From positions 1-64,000 of the forward strand of contig CAVSSL010000007.1 of the NCBI GenBank assembly GCA_963730585.1: a stretch of 64,000 bases of DNA. Reading direction: 5' to 3'. This document shows positions 1-7,398 of this stretch, in pieces. Source of the stretch: Pedococcus_A sp963730585. Its GTDB lineage: Bacteria; Actinomycetota; Actinomycetes; Actinomycetales; Dermatophilaceae. The translations under genes and the position numbers were made by a program. Position 1 is the first letter of the stretch, and each line of letters begins with the position of its first letter. The notes beneath the pieces were generated by a model, which did no database searches, was not told where the DNA came from, and worked only from the letters and a program-made list of their open reading frames with translations.

Positions 1-2
1 CG

Positions 3-1277
3 CCGAACACCCAGCGCAACCTCGCCCTCGGCTTCGTGCTCGGCCTGATGCTCGGCCTGGGCTACGCGCTGCTGCGCAGCCAGCTCGACCGGCGCGTCCG
101 TGAGCCGGAGGTGGTCGAGCGCGACTTCGGCGTCACCGTCGCCGGCGCCATCCCCGAGACCTCCGCGCTGGTGCGCAAGAAGGGCGGCCTGGTGCCGCTC
201 GTCGTCACCGGCCCGCGCAAGGAGAAGGACCCGGTGCACTCGGCCGAGTCGTTCCTCAAGCTGCGCACCAACCTGCAGTTCATGGACATCGACAACCCGC
301 CGCGGGTCATCGTCGTCACCAGCCCGCTGCCCGGCGACGGCAAGTCGACCGTGGCCATGAACCTCGCCGCGGCGCTGTCGATGTCGGACCGCCGGCGTGG
401 TGCTCATCGACGGTGACCTGCGTCGCCCTGTCATCGCCGAGAAGCTCGGCCTCATCGAGGGGCTGGGCCTGACGGACGTGCTCATCGGCAGCGTGGAGTT
501 CCAAGAGCCATCCCCGAGACCTCCGCGCTGGTGCGCAAGAAGGGCGGCCTGGTGCCGCTCGTCGTCACCGGCCCGCGCAAGGAGAAGGACCCGGTGCACT
601 CGGCCGAGTCGTTCCTCAAGCTGCGCACCAACCTGCAGTTCATGGACATCGACAACCCGCCGCGGGTCATCGTGGTCACCAGCCCGCTGCCCGGCGACGG
701 CAAGTCGACCGTGGCCATGAACCTCGCCGCCGCGCTGTCGATGTCGGACCGCCGCGTCGTGCTCATCGACGGCGACCTGCGCCGCCCGGTGATCGCCGAC
801 AGCTTCGGCCTCATCGAGGGGCTCGGCCTGACCGACGTGCTCATCGGCAGCGTGGAGTTCCAGGAGGTCGTGCAGCAGGTGGGCGGGCTGCCGAACCTGT
901 CGGTGCTCGCCGCCGGCCGGGTGCCGCCGAACCCCAGCGAGATGCTCGGCTCCAAGGCGATGCGCCGCCTGCTCGAGCGGCTGGGGGAGACCTACACCGT
1001 CATCATCGACGCCCCGCCGCTGCTGCCGGTGACGGACGCCGCGGTGCTCACCGCCTCGGCCGACGGCGCGCTCGTGGTCGTCAGCGCCGGCCACACCCTC
1101 GACACCCAGCTGCGCGACGCGCTCACCAACCTGGCCGCCGTCAACGGGCACACCCTCGGCGTCGTGCTCAACCGGGTCGACCCGAAGAGCTCGAGCGCCG
1201 GCTACTACAGCGGGAACTACGAGCCGCTGCAGGAGCGCCCGCAGCGGACTGTCGCGAACGAGCCGGCCGGGCGGTAG
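3..1277 (+). pseudogene. Bacterial tyrosine kinase (Wzc/CpsD type), 5'-truncated and internally duplicated
   Basis: The left edge of the window cuts this gene. The first codons encode a Leu/Gly-rich transmembrane helix like the second helix of a Wzz chain-length domain. A cytoplasmic BY-kinase domain follows: Walker A GDGKST, Walker A' VVLIDGDLRRP, Walker B VIIDAPPLLPVTDA and a short C-terminal tyrosine cluster (YYSGNY). Such proteins autophosphorylate on tyrosine and control exopolysaccharide chain length at the membrane. The kinase core from the activator region through Walker A' is present twice in tandem. The first copy has an extra base near 394, so its reading frame stops at 414-416, while the second copy (open from a GTG at 531) reads through to 1277. 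As given, no intact product is made. Family assignment is firm; whether the disruption is real or an assembly join is not. Confidence 0.75.
147..865 (+). repeat. 360-bp direct tandem duplication inside the kinase gene
   Basis: Bases 147-506 recur at 507-865. Nearly 170 bases at the start are identical. Single differences appear at 314/674 and 371/731, an extra base appears near 394 in the first copy, and the last 90 bases diverge clearly, with many third-position changes. The first copy joins the second abruptly after the codons for VEFQE. Two copies that are identical at one end and diverged at the other suggest recombination or mis-joining of two paralogous kinase genes rather than a recent slippage event. 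Confidence 0.85.
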
Positions 1278-1442
1278 GTCGCCTCCGGGCGCTACGCGGC
1301 TGGCCGGCGAGGCGACGGCCGGCTGGTCGGAGCCGGGGCAGCGCTCGGCGTGGCCGTAGGAGTCGCGGTCGTGCGCGACGACGATCCCGTCCTGGGAGCG
1401 CACCGACCACAGACAGACCGGGCATTGGTTCCGCGTAGGCAT
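1278..1442 (-). other. Possible small Cys-rich reading frame, end unresolved
   Basis: On the minus strand an ATG at 1442 opens a frame reading MPTRNQCPVC, then an Asp/His-containing stretch, then CPGSDQPA. The CPVC...H...CPGS spacing resembles small zinc-binding actinobacterial proteins. The frame has no stop before it runs antisense into the kinase gene, so its natural end is unclear; given the other indels nearby it may be frameshifted. It could also be a chance antisense frame. I do not assign a function. Confidence 0.25.
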
Positions 1443-1478
1443 GGGCGGAAACGTACGCACAGCTTGTTCAGCGTTCGG

Positions 1479-2037
1479 TCAAGAGTCCGTCTGCGTTTCT
1501 CCACTCCTCTGCGGCCCGGCGGAGTCCGTGTCAGTCGGTCGGCGGTGCGAGCTCGACCCCGACACGGCCTCACGCACCTGGTCGAGCATGGCCTGCTCGC
1601 GTTCGCTGACCTGCTCGGCGCCGAACCCCATGAACCCGCCCTCCTTGGCGGCGTCGGCCGCTCCCTGCGCCGAGGCGACCAGCCACCGCCCGAACGCCGC
1701 CGTCTCGTCGGGCGTCGCTTTGGCCGCGACGATCGCCTGCACGGCGCGCAGCTCGTCGAGCACCTGCGTCGCCCGGGCGGCCGCCCTCCGCGGTCGGCTT
1801 GTAGCCGCTCAGGGGGTTCTGGTGCTGCTGGGCCATGGCCTGCACCTCGAGGGCCACCTCGGCCAGCAGCTGCTCACGGCTCGGCGGGTTCGTGGCGCTC
1901 TTGAGCGCCGCCATCGACTCCTTCGCGGCCTCGATCGGACCGCCGGGGTCCGCCAGCGAGATCGCCATCCCGGCGACCAACGGCGCTCGCACGATCCGGG
2001 TCCACTCGTCTTCGGTGAAGTCGCTCTTCGTCGTCAC
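1479..2037 (-). pseudogene. Conserved-looking hypothetical protein, frameshifted
   Basis: A GTG at 2037 starts a protein beginning MTTKSDFTEDEW that reads about 80 residues up to GYKPTAE. It then loses frame, and the continuation VLDELRAVQAIVAAKAT... GGFMGFGAEQVSERE is found in the neighbouring frame down to a stop at 1479. One extra G in the GGG run near 1785-1788 explains the break: without it the join reads AEAAARATQVLDEL. The rejoined protein is about 185 residues, Ala/Glu-rich, without signal peptide or membrane segment. I do not recognise its function. An AGGAAGG stretch precedes the start. A homopolymer sequencing error is the simplest explanation. Confidence 0.6.
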
Positions 2038-2187
2038 AGGAGGTCCTTCCTCGATGTCAGGTCAGTGCGGCAAGCGCCCGACTCCCATGTGACACCGTGC
2101 GGCAGACGGGCGGACTGCACCTCACCCAGGAGGGTGAGTCTGTGGACAGGCGCTGTGGCCTCCGGGCGAGATGGCGCTGCCCGAGCA

Positions 2188-2216
2188 ACTCATGTGTACG
2201 TTTTGTCCACATGAGT
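2188..2216. promoter_or_regulatory. Inverted repeat overlapping the acetyltransferase start
   Basis: Perfect 9-base arms ACTCATGTG (2188-2196) and CACATGAGT (2208-2216) are separated by 11 bases. The right arm contains the ATG start codon at 2211. It may be an operator or an mRNA hairpin that hides the start. Confidence 0.4.
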
Positions 2217-2777
2217 GGTTCAGAGAAGTCGATGCGAGAGCGAATGCTGGCCGGCGAGCTGTACATCGCCGACGACCCCGATCTGTGGCGTGACTCGAAG
2301 CGGGCGCAGCAGCTGGCCCACCGGATCAACACCATGGACCCCACCGACCATGATGAGCGGCACCGCCTGCTCGCAGAGCTGCTCGGAGGGTTCGGTGAGG
2401 GCAGCGAGATCCGTCCGCCGCTGCAGTGCGACTACGGCTACCAGACCACCATCGGGGCGCGAAGCTTCGCCAACTGGGGACTGATCCTCCTCGACGTCGC
2501 CACGATCACCATCGGGGACGACGTCCAGATCGGCCCGAACGTCCAGCTGCTGACTGCCACGCACCCGCTGGACCCCGGCCCCCGCCGCGACAAGTGGGAG
2601 GCGGCCGAGCCGATCGTGATCGGGGACAACGTCTGGCTGGGCGGCGGGGTCATCGTCTGTCCAGGCGTGACCATCGGCGCGGACACGGTCGTGGGAGCCG
2701 GCTCCGTGGTGACCCGCGACCTGCCGAGCGGGGTCATCGCGGTGGGGTCGCCCGCCCGCGTCGTTCGCGAGCTGTAG
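2211..2777 (+). CDS. Maltose/galactoside O-acetyltransferase-like hexapeptide-repeat acetyltransferase
   Basis: The 188-residue protein begins MSGSEKSMRERMLAGELY, matching the N-terminal Mac domain of maltose/thiogalactoside acetyltransferases. From about residue 60 it carries left-handed beta-helix hexapeptide repeats (TIGARS, ITIGDDVQIG, IVIGDNVWLGGGV, VTIGADTVVGAGS) and ends SPARVVREL, as in the NodL/LacA/Maa family. Such enzymes acetylate sugar hydroxyls from acetyl-CoA in the cytoplasm as trimers. The catalytic His lies in TATHPLDPGPR. I chose the ATG at 2211 because the frame upstream is not family-like; an in-frame ATG at 2232 is an alternative. It is divergent from the frameshifted gene to the left. 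The exact acceptor sugar is unknown. Confidence 0.85.
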   Translation: MSGSEKSMRERMLAGELYIADDPDLWRDSKRAQQLAHRINTMDPTDHDERHRLLAELLGGFGEGSEIRPPLQCDYGYQTTIGARSFANWGLILLDVATITIGDDVQIGPNVQLLTATHPLDPGPRRDKWEAAEPIVIGDNVWLGGGVIVCPGVTIGADTVVGAGSVVTRDLPSGVIAVGSPARVVREL

Positions 2778-2847
2778 GCCGACGGTTGCGCCCAGCGGCA
2801 GCTGAGCAGGCGGCTCCTCGGGGCGCGCGCGGTTCGAGGGCAGCCCA

Positions 2848-2853
2848 TAGGGT
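2848..2853 (+). promoter_or_regulatory. -10 element TAGGGT of a probable leaderless promoter
   Basis: TAGGGT lies exactly 7 bases before the ATG at 2861 and there is no Shine-Dalgarno sequence, so transcription probably starts at the start codon. Confidence 0.5.
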
Positions 2854-2860
2854 CGGACGC

Positions 2861-3832
2861 ATGCTCGCTGTCTACGCCGCCAGCCAGTCCAAGGACGACC
2901 CGCTCTCCGGTCTCGAGATCGGTGAGCGCCCCGACCCCGAGCCCAGGCCGGGCTGGACGACGGTCACCCTCAAGACCGCGGGCCTGAACCACCACGACCT
3001 CTTCTCCCTCCAGGGCGTGGGCCTGCCCGCCGACCGGCTGCCGATGGTCCTCGGCTGCGACGGCGCCGGCCTCGACGAGGACGGCAACGAGGTCATCGTC
3101 CACGCGGTGGTGGCGAGCGAGGGCTGGCAGGGCGACGAGACCCTCGACCCGAGGCGCACCCTGCTCTCCGAGCTGCACGACGGCACCCTCGCCCAGAAGG
3201 TGCTCGTGCCCAAGCAGAACGTCGTGCCCAAGCCCGCCGGGCTCTCGTGGGAGCACGCCGCCTGCCTCTCCACGGCCTGGCTCACGGCATACCGCATGCT
3301 CTTCTCCAACTCCGGCCTCACCCCCGGCGCCACCGTGCTGGTGCAGGGCGCCGGCGGTGGCGTCGCCACCGCGCTGGTGCAGCTCGGCGCGGCCGCCGGC
3401 TACCGGATGTGGGTCACCAGCCGCGACGAGGCCAAGGGCGCCAAGGCGCTCGAGATCGGCGCCGACCGCGCGTTCGCCTCGGGGGAGCGGCTGCCCGAGC
3501 GGGTCGACGCCGTCATGGAGACCGTCGGCGCCGCCACCTGGTCGCACTCGGTGAAGTCGCTCAAGCCCGGCGGCACCATCGTCATCTGCGGCGCCACCTC
3601 CGGCGACGCCCCGCCCAAGGCCGAGCTCACCCAGATCTTCTTCCGCCAGCTGCGGGTCATCGGCTCGACGATGGGCACCCGCCTCGAGCTCGAGCGGCTC
3701 GCCCAGTTCGTCGTGCAGCAGGGCATCGAGCCGGTCATCGACTCGGTGCTGCCGCTGGAGCAGGCCCGCGACGGCTTCGCCAAGATGGCCTCCGGCGACC
3801 TGTTCGGCAAGGTCGTCTTCACCGTCTCCTGA
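2861..3832 (+). CDS. Zinc-independent alcohol dehydrogenase/quinone oxidoreductase-like MDR protein
   Basis: The 323-residue product is a medium-chain dehydrogenase/reductase. The N-terminal GroES-like domain includes GLNHHDLFSLQG and LGCDGAG. The Rossmann domain carries the cofactor loop VLVQGAGGGVATAL at about residue 147, followed by a region typical of NADPH quinone reductases (GTIVICGATSG). The zinc-ligand cysteines and histidines of true alcohol dehydrogenases are missing. It probably reduces quinones or enones with NADPH in the cytoplasm; the substrate cannot be inferred. Its start is set by the leaderless -10 at 2848 and by family length. It stands alone, with a GC-rich hairpin after the stop. 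Confidence 0.85.
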   Translation: MLAVYAASQSKDDPLSGLEIGERPDPEPRPGWTTVTLKTAGLNHHDLFSLQGVGLPADRLPMVLGCDGAGLDEDGNEVIVHAVVASEGWQGDETLDPRRTLLSELHDGTLAQKVLVPKQNVVPKPAGLSWEHAACLSTAWLTAYRMLFSNSGLTPGATVLVQGAGGGVATALVQLGAAAGYRMWVTSRDEAKGAKALEIGADRAFASGERLPERVDAVMETVGAATWSHSVKSLKPGGTIVICGATSGDAPPKAELTQIFFRQLRVIGSTMGTRLELERLAQFVVQQGIEPVIDSVLPLEQARDGFAKMASGDLFGKVVFTVS

Positions 3833-3877
3833 GCGGGGCGCCCGCAGCCCGGCTCCCTCCTACTTTCGGCCAGAGTT

Positions 3878-3904
3878 CGCCGCGGGACGCCGGTTTCCGC
3901 GGCG
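3878..3904 (+). terminator. GC-rich hairpin after the MDR gene
   Basis: Arms CGCCGCGG (3878-3885) and CCGCGGCG (3897-3904) form a perfect 8-bp stem with an 11-base loop. There is no U tract, as is common for actinobacterial terminators. Confidence 0.45.
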
Positions 3905-3923
3905 GCTGACCTGCGGCTTTGCC

Positions 3924-3929
3924 TAGTCT
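3924..3929 (+). promoter_or_regulatory. -10 element TAGTCT of a probable leaderless promoter
   Basis: TAGTCT ends 7 bases before the GTG at 3937, which supports that GTG as the start rather than an upstream TTG at 3919. Confidence 0.5.
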
Positions 3930-3936
3930 TTACCGC

Positions 3937-4176
3937 GTGCGCAACCCGTTCACGCCTCCGGAGAAGCCGGTGATCGACCCTCGCTGGAGCGAGTACCTCG
4001 ACACCAAGGACCTCGGCGCGCGCCCGACCCTGGCCAAGGCGCCGGTCGAGGAGAGCGCCCACAACCGCCAGCTGCGCGAGCTGATGGCCGAGATCATCTC
4101 GCCGTGGCAGTTCGGCGAGGCCAGCTCGCGGGAGACGCTGATCCGCCTCAAGCGGCTCGCCGACCTGCAGCTCTGA
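3937..4176 (+). CDS. Small hypothetical protein sharing a C-terminal motif with its neighbour
   Basis: This 79-residue soluble protein begins MRNPFTPPEKPVIDPRW. Its last 35 residues (LRELMAEIISPWQFGE... LIRLKRLADLQL) match the end of the next protein (LRIYMREILEPWWTGE... LKRLVALRNSL): the pattern is LR-x2-M-x-EI-x2-PW-x2-GE-x7-L-x-RL. No signal peptide or membrane segment is visible. I do not recognise a family. The GTG start is chosen from the -10 element 7 bases upstream. Two adjacent genes with one shared module suggest a common partner or an ancient duplication. Confidence 0.7.
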   Translation: MRNPFTPPEKPVIDPRWSEYLDTKDLGARPTLAKAPVEESAHNRQLRELMAEIISPWQFGEASSRETLIRLKRLADLQL

Positions 4177-4193
4177 CGCAGGTCTGACGGCCG

Positions 4194-4211
4194 GCGCCTC
4201 GGGGGAGGCGC
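4194..4211 (+). terminator. Short hairpin between the two related small genes
   Basis: GCGCCTC (4194-4200) and GAGGCGC (4205-4211) pair around a GGGG loop. Confidence 0.4.
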
Positions 4212-4282
4212 TCGCTGGCTTCGGGGCCTTTGCCCGGCTCGTCCCGGTTGCAAGGTAAGCACTTGGCAAAAGGTGGGGGGAA

Positions 4283-5020
4283 ATGGCCACAGACGACACC
4301 AACGCGCTCTTCCATGAAGCGGTGACCACTACACCGCTGAGCCCGGACGCTGACCACGCGGACGCCGAGCCCGCAGCGGAGGAGGAGCGGCCGTCGATCG
4401 CGTCGCTGCTCCTGCCGCCCGTCGGGTCGGTCAACCCTGACGGCTGGAAGAAGCCCGTCACCCGCACCAGCACGCGCACCTACGTGCCACCGCAGTTCGA
4501 CGCCGAGACCAGGGCCGCCCTGCAGGCCAAGGTGGTCGAGGAGGAGCGCCAGGCGGTCGAGGACGAGCGCCGCGCCGCCGAGGCCGCCGAGGTGCAGGCG
4601 CGCCTGGAGGCCGAGGCCCGCGCCGAGGCCGAGCGGCACGCCAACCGGAAGCGGCTCAAGAAGCCGGCCGTGAAGGTGCCGGCCGTGCTCAAGCACCGCC
4701 CCGAGACGCCCGAGCGCCCGGCTGACCTCGAGGCCGAGCTGGAGCCGGCCGAGGGCGCCGTCGTCGACGAGGCACCGGTCGACGACTGGACCTCCGCCGC
4801 GCCCGCCATCGAGCACATCCACAAGCAGTTCTTCGCCCGGCCCGAGGAGCTGCGGCCCGCGCCGGTCGAGGACCAGGTGCTCGAGAGCGGCCCCGACCTG
4901 CAGCTGCGCATCTACATGCGCGAGATCCTCGAGCCCTGGTGGACCGGCGAGGTCGGCTCCACCACCGCGCTCAAGCGACTGGTCGCCCTGCGCAACAGCC
5001 TCACCGAAGAACCCACCTGA
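4283..5020 (+). CDS. Hypothetical protein with charged coiled-coil middle and shared C-terminal module
   Basis: The 245-residue protein has a disordered acidic N-terminus (to about residue 60) and a long Glu/Ala/Arg segment predicted to form a coiled coil (about 75-125, ending in RLKKPAVKVP). A Pro/Glu-rich linker follows, then a C-terminal module of about 37 residues ending EILEPWWTGEVGS... LKRLVALRNSL, the same motif as the preceding small protein. A purine-rich ribosome site (AAGGTGGGGGG) precedes the ATG. No enzyme motif is visible. The architecture suggests a scaffold or adaptor. It converges with the hypothetical gene to its right across a strong hairpin. Confidence 0.7.
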   Translation: MATDDTNALFHEAVTTTPLSPDADHADAEPAAEEERPSIASLLLPPVGSVNPDGWKKPVTRTSTRTYVPPQFDAETRAALQAKVVEEERQAVEDERRAAEAAEVQARLEAEARAEAERHANRKRLKKPAVKVPAVLKHRPETPERPADLEAELEPAEGAVVDEAPVDDWTSAAPAIEHIHKQFFARPEELRPAPVEDQVLESGPDLQLRIYMREILEPWWTGEVGSTTALKRLVALRNSLTEEPT

Positions 5021-5028
5021 CAGGGGGG

Positions 5029-5078
5029 AGCGTATGCCGCGTGGCCCGGTCTCCTGCCCAGCCACGCGGCATACCGCT
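5029..5078. terminator. Strong bidirectional hairpin terminator built on paired GTATGCC motifs
   Basis: GTATGCCGCGTGGC (5032-5045) pairs perfectly over 14 bases with GCCACGCGGCATAC (5061-5074), with a 15-base loop and a further AGCG/CGCT extension across a one-base bulge. It lies between convergent genes and can serve both. Confidence 0.75.
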
Positions 5079-5096
5079 GCTTGCCCCCACCGGGGC

Positions 5097-5639
5097 TCAG
5101 CCGAAGATCGCCATCCCGGCGAAGACCAGGCCGACGATCGCGCCGACCGCGACGATGGCCCCGGCGAAGATGAGCGCGCCCTTGGCCTCGGCCGGCATCT
5201 TCTCCGACCAGCCGGTGCGCTTCGCGGCGTCGCGGATGAGGTCGCGGCCCTCGCCGGAGCGGAACGAGTAGTCGACCGGCGTGCCGAGCCGGCCGGTCTT
5301 GGCGTCGACGCCGAACTCCTTCTGGAAGCTGTACTGGTAGACGCGGCCGCGCTGGACCGACTTCTCCGCGTGCAGGCTCGGCGCGCTCGAGACGCCACCG
5401 CCACCGCTCCAGCGCACCGTGTTGGCGACGTCGGTGATCGTCATCTTCTTGGCGGCGTCCTGGGTGCGGACCTCGTAGGTGAAGACGCGCTTCACGCCGC
5501 TCTTGCGCAGCAGGGTCCACCACTTCGCGTCGACGATGTCGACGGTCAGGTCGAAGCCGTAGGGCTTCTCCGTCACGACGTAGGGGCTGCCCTCGGCGGC
5601 CTCGCGGACGGCGGCGATCAGCTGGTCGGTGTTGCTCAT
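5097..5639 (-). CDS. Hypothetical protein with a C-terminal membrane anchor
   Basis: The 180-residue product starts MSNTDQLIAAVREAAEG. It contains a mixed alpha/beta region of about 150 residues with a Gly/Ser loop (WSGGGGVSSAP), then a single hydrophobic segment at the very C-terminus (GALIFAGAIVAVGAIVGLVF), so it is probably tail-anchored with the bulk in the cytoplasm. I do not recognise a family. It is divergent from the DrrA-type ABC gene and shares a 148-bp promoter region with it. The ATG at 5639 is the first start that avoids reading into that region. Confidence 0.65.
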   Translation of the reverse strand: MSNTDQLIAAVREAAEGSPYVVTEKPYGFDLTVDIVDAKWWTLLRKSGVKRVFTYEVRTQDAAKKMTITDVANTVRWSGGGGVSSAPSLHAEKSVQRGRVYQYSFQKEFGVDAKTGRLGTPVDYSFRSGEGRDLIRDAAKRTGWSEKMPAEAKGALIFAGAIVAVGAIVGLVFAGMAIFG

Positions 5640-5755
5640 GGGTCGGCAGTTCCCCTGCGTCGGTGACGAGATGACATGTGTCGAGTGCCCGCCATGTCTA
5701 CCCGATGGTGGCGGACAGGGGCCACTTGTCATCCGTTGACCTGCCGGGCTTGACC

Positions 5756-5770
5756 TTGACGCAGCGTCAA
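5756..5770. promoter_or_regulatory. MerR-type palindromic operator upstream of the ABC exporter operon
   Basis: TTGACGCAGCGTCAA is a perfect 15-base palindrome with one central base. It lies 18 bases upstream of the ABC ATPase start, overlapping a TTGAC -35-like sequence. MerR-family regulators bind such palindromes between -35 and -10, and a MerR gene ends this operon. Confidence 0.55.
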
Positions 5771-5787
5771 CCCTCCACGCTGGGCGC

Positions 5788-6609
5788 ATGACACCACAAC
5801 AGCCCGCCATCGCGGTCACCGGAGTCGCCAAGTCCTACGGCGACCAGGCCGTCCTGCGCGGCATCGACCTCACCGTGCCCACCGGCACCGTGTATGCGCT
5901 CCTCGGGCCCAACGGCGCCGGCAAGACCACCATGGTCCGCATCCTCTCCACGCTCCTGCCCGCCGACGCCGGCCAGGCCCGGGTGGCGGGGTTCGACGTG
6001 GAGAAGGAGCCCGACGGCGTCCGCCGCTCCATCGGCGTGACCGGGCAGTTCTCGGCGATCGACGAGCTGCTCACCGGCCGGGAGAACCTCCGGCTGATGG
6101 CCGACCTCGCCCACCTGTCTCGCCGCGAAGCAGGTGCTCGAGTCGACGAGCTGCTCGGCCGGTTCGGGCTGACCGACGCCGCCGACCGTCGCGCCGCGAC
6201 CTACTCCGGCGGCATGAAGCGCCGCCTCGACCTCGCCATGACCCTGGTGAGCCGTCCGCGGCTGATCTTCCTCGACGAGCCGACCAACGGGCTCGACCCG
6301 CGCAGCCGCCGCGACCTGTGGCAGATCGTGCGCGAGCTGCTCGCCGACGGCGTGACGGTCTTCCTCACCACGCAGTACCTCGAGGAGGCCGACCAGCTCG
6401 CCCACACCGTCGGGCTGCTCGACGGCGGACGCCTCGTCGCCGAGGGCACGCCCGCCGAGCTCAAGGCCCGGGCCGGAGGGGAGACCCTCGACGACGTGTT
6501 CCTCGCCCTCACCGGCCACCCCGCGACCCCCGACGACACCGACGACGACCGCGGCGACGACCGCGACGGCCTCGGCCGCGACCTCGACGAGATGGAGACC
6601 CTGCGATGA
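5788..6609 (+). CDS. ABC exporter ATP-binding subunit, DrrA (daunorubicin resistance) family
   Basis: This 273-residue ATPase has Walker A GPNGAGKTT at about residue 41, Q-loop region VTGQFSAID, ABC signature YSGGMKRR, Walker B LIFLDEPTNGLDP and switch His in TTQYLEEADQ. The VTGQ loop and the DDVFLALTGHPA tail are hallmarks of the DrrA/CcmA-like exporter group. With the downstream permease it should power export of a drug, lipid or metabolite across the cytoplasmic membrane. Its stop overlaps the permease start (ATGA), so the two are translationally coupled. Likely controlled by the MerR gene at the operon end through the palindrome just upstream. Substrate unknown. Confidence 0.9.
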   Translation: MTPQQPAIAVTGVAKSYGDQAVLRGIDLTVPTGTVYALLGPNGAGKTTMVRILSTLLPADAGQARVAGFDVEKEPDGVRRSIGVTGQFSAIDELLTGRENLRLMADLAHLSRREAGARVDELLGRFGLTDAADRRAATYSGGMKRRLDLAMTLVSRPRLIFLDEPTNGLDPRSRRDLWQIVRELLADGVTVFLTTQYLEEADQLAHTVGLLDGGRLVAEGTPAELKARAGGETLDDVFLALTGHPATPDDTDDDRGDDRDGLGRDLDEMETLR

Positions 6610-7394
6610 CCACGGTGTCCTACGCCGCCCGTGACTCGGCCACGATGCTGCGGCGCAACCTCAAGCACATGGTCCGCTACCCGTCCCTGACGCTCATGCT
6701 GGTCGGGCAGCCGGTGCTCTTCCTGCTGCTCTTCGTCTACGTCTTCGGCGGCACCCTCGGCGCAGGCCTGCCCGGCGGCACGGGCCGCGGCGACTACCTG
6801 ACGTATGTGTCACCGGCGATCCTCATCCTCACGGTCGCCTCGGTGGCGATGAGCGTCGCCATCTACGTGGCCAAGGACGCCACGGAGGGGATCATCGACC
6901 GCTTCCGCACCATGTCGATCGCGAAGTCGTCGGTGCTCACCGGGCACGTCGTCGCCGCGCTGGTGCAGACCGCACTGGCCGTGGCAGTCGTGCTGGCCGT
7001 GGCGCTGCTGCTCGGCTACCGGGCCGACGCCACGACAGCCGGCTGGTTCGGGGCGATCGGCGTCCTGGCCCTGCTGGCGCTCGCGCTCACCTGGCTGTGC
7101 GTCGCCCTCGGCCTGGCCGCCGGCAGCGTCGAGACCGCGAGCAACACCCCGATGTTCCTCATGATCCTGCCCTTCCTCTCCAGCGCCTTCGTGCCGACCG
7201 AGTCGATGTCGACCGGACTGGCCTGGGTCGCCGAGAACCAGCCCTTCACCCCGGTGATCGACACGCTCCGCGCCTGCCTCGAGGGCCGCGACCCGGGCTC
7301 GGACCTCTGGTGGGCCATCGGCTGGTGCGTCCTCATCACCGCTCTCTCCTACGCGTGGGCTCGTCGCCTCTTCGCCCGCGTTCGGGCAGTCTGA
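6606..7394 (+). CDS. ABC exporter permease, DrrB/ABC-2 family
   Basis: The 262-residue protein has about six hydrophobic segments, beginning LTLMLVGQPVLFLLLFVYVF near residue 30. It has the ABC-2 permease features of DrrB proteins, including TMSIAKSSVLTGH and a late PFLSSAFVPTESM loop. It forms the membrane channel for the ATPase encoded just upstream, with which it overlaps by four bases. The ATG at 6606 is chosen because of this coupling and because it places the first helix at the normal distance. Confidence 0.9.
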   Translation: MTTVSYAARDSATMLRRNLKHMVRYPSLTLMLVGQPVLFLLLFVYVFGGTLGAGLPGGTGRGDYLTYVSPAILILTVASVAMSVAIYVAKDATEGIIDRFRTMSIAKSSVLTGHVVAALVQTALAVAVVLAVALLLGYRADATTAGWFGAIGVLALLALALTWLCVALGLAAGSVETASNTPMFLMILPFLSSAFVPTESMSTGLAWVAENQPFTPVIDTLRACLEGRDPGSDLWWAIGWCVLITALSYAWARRLFARVRAV

Positions 7395-7398
7395 TCAC

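Noticed and set aside
147..865. The kinase duplication considered as an insertion sequence
   Set aside because: The duplicated unit is part of the kinase itself, with no terminal inverted repeats and no transposase frame.
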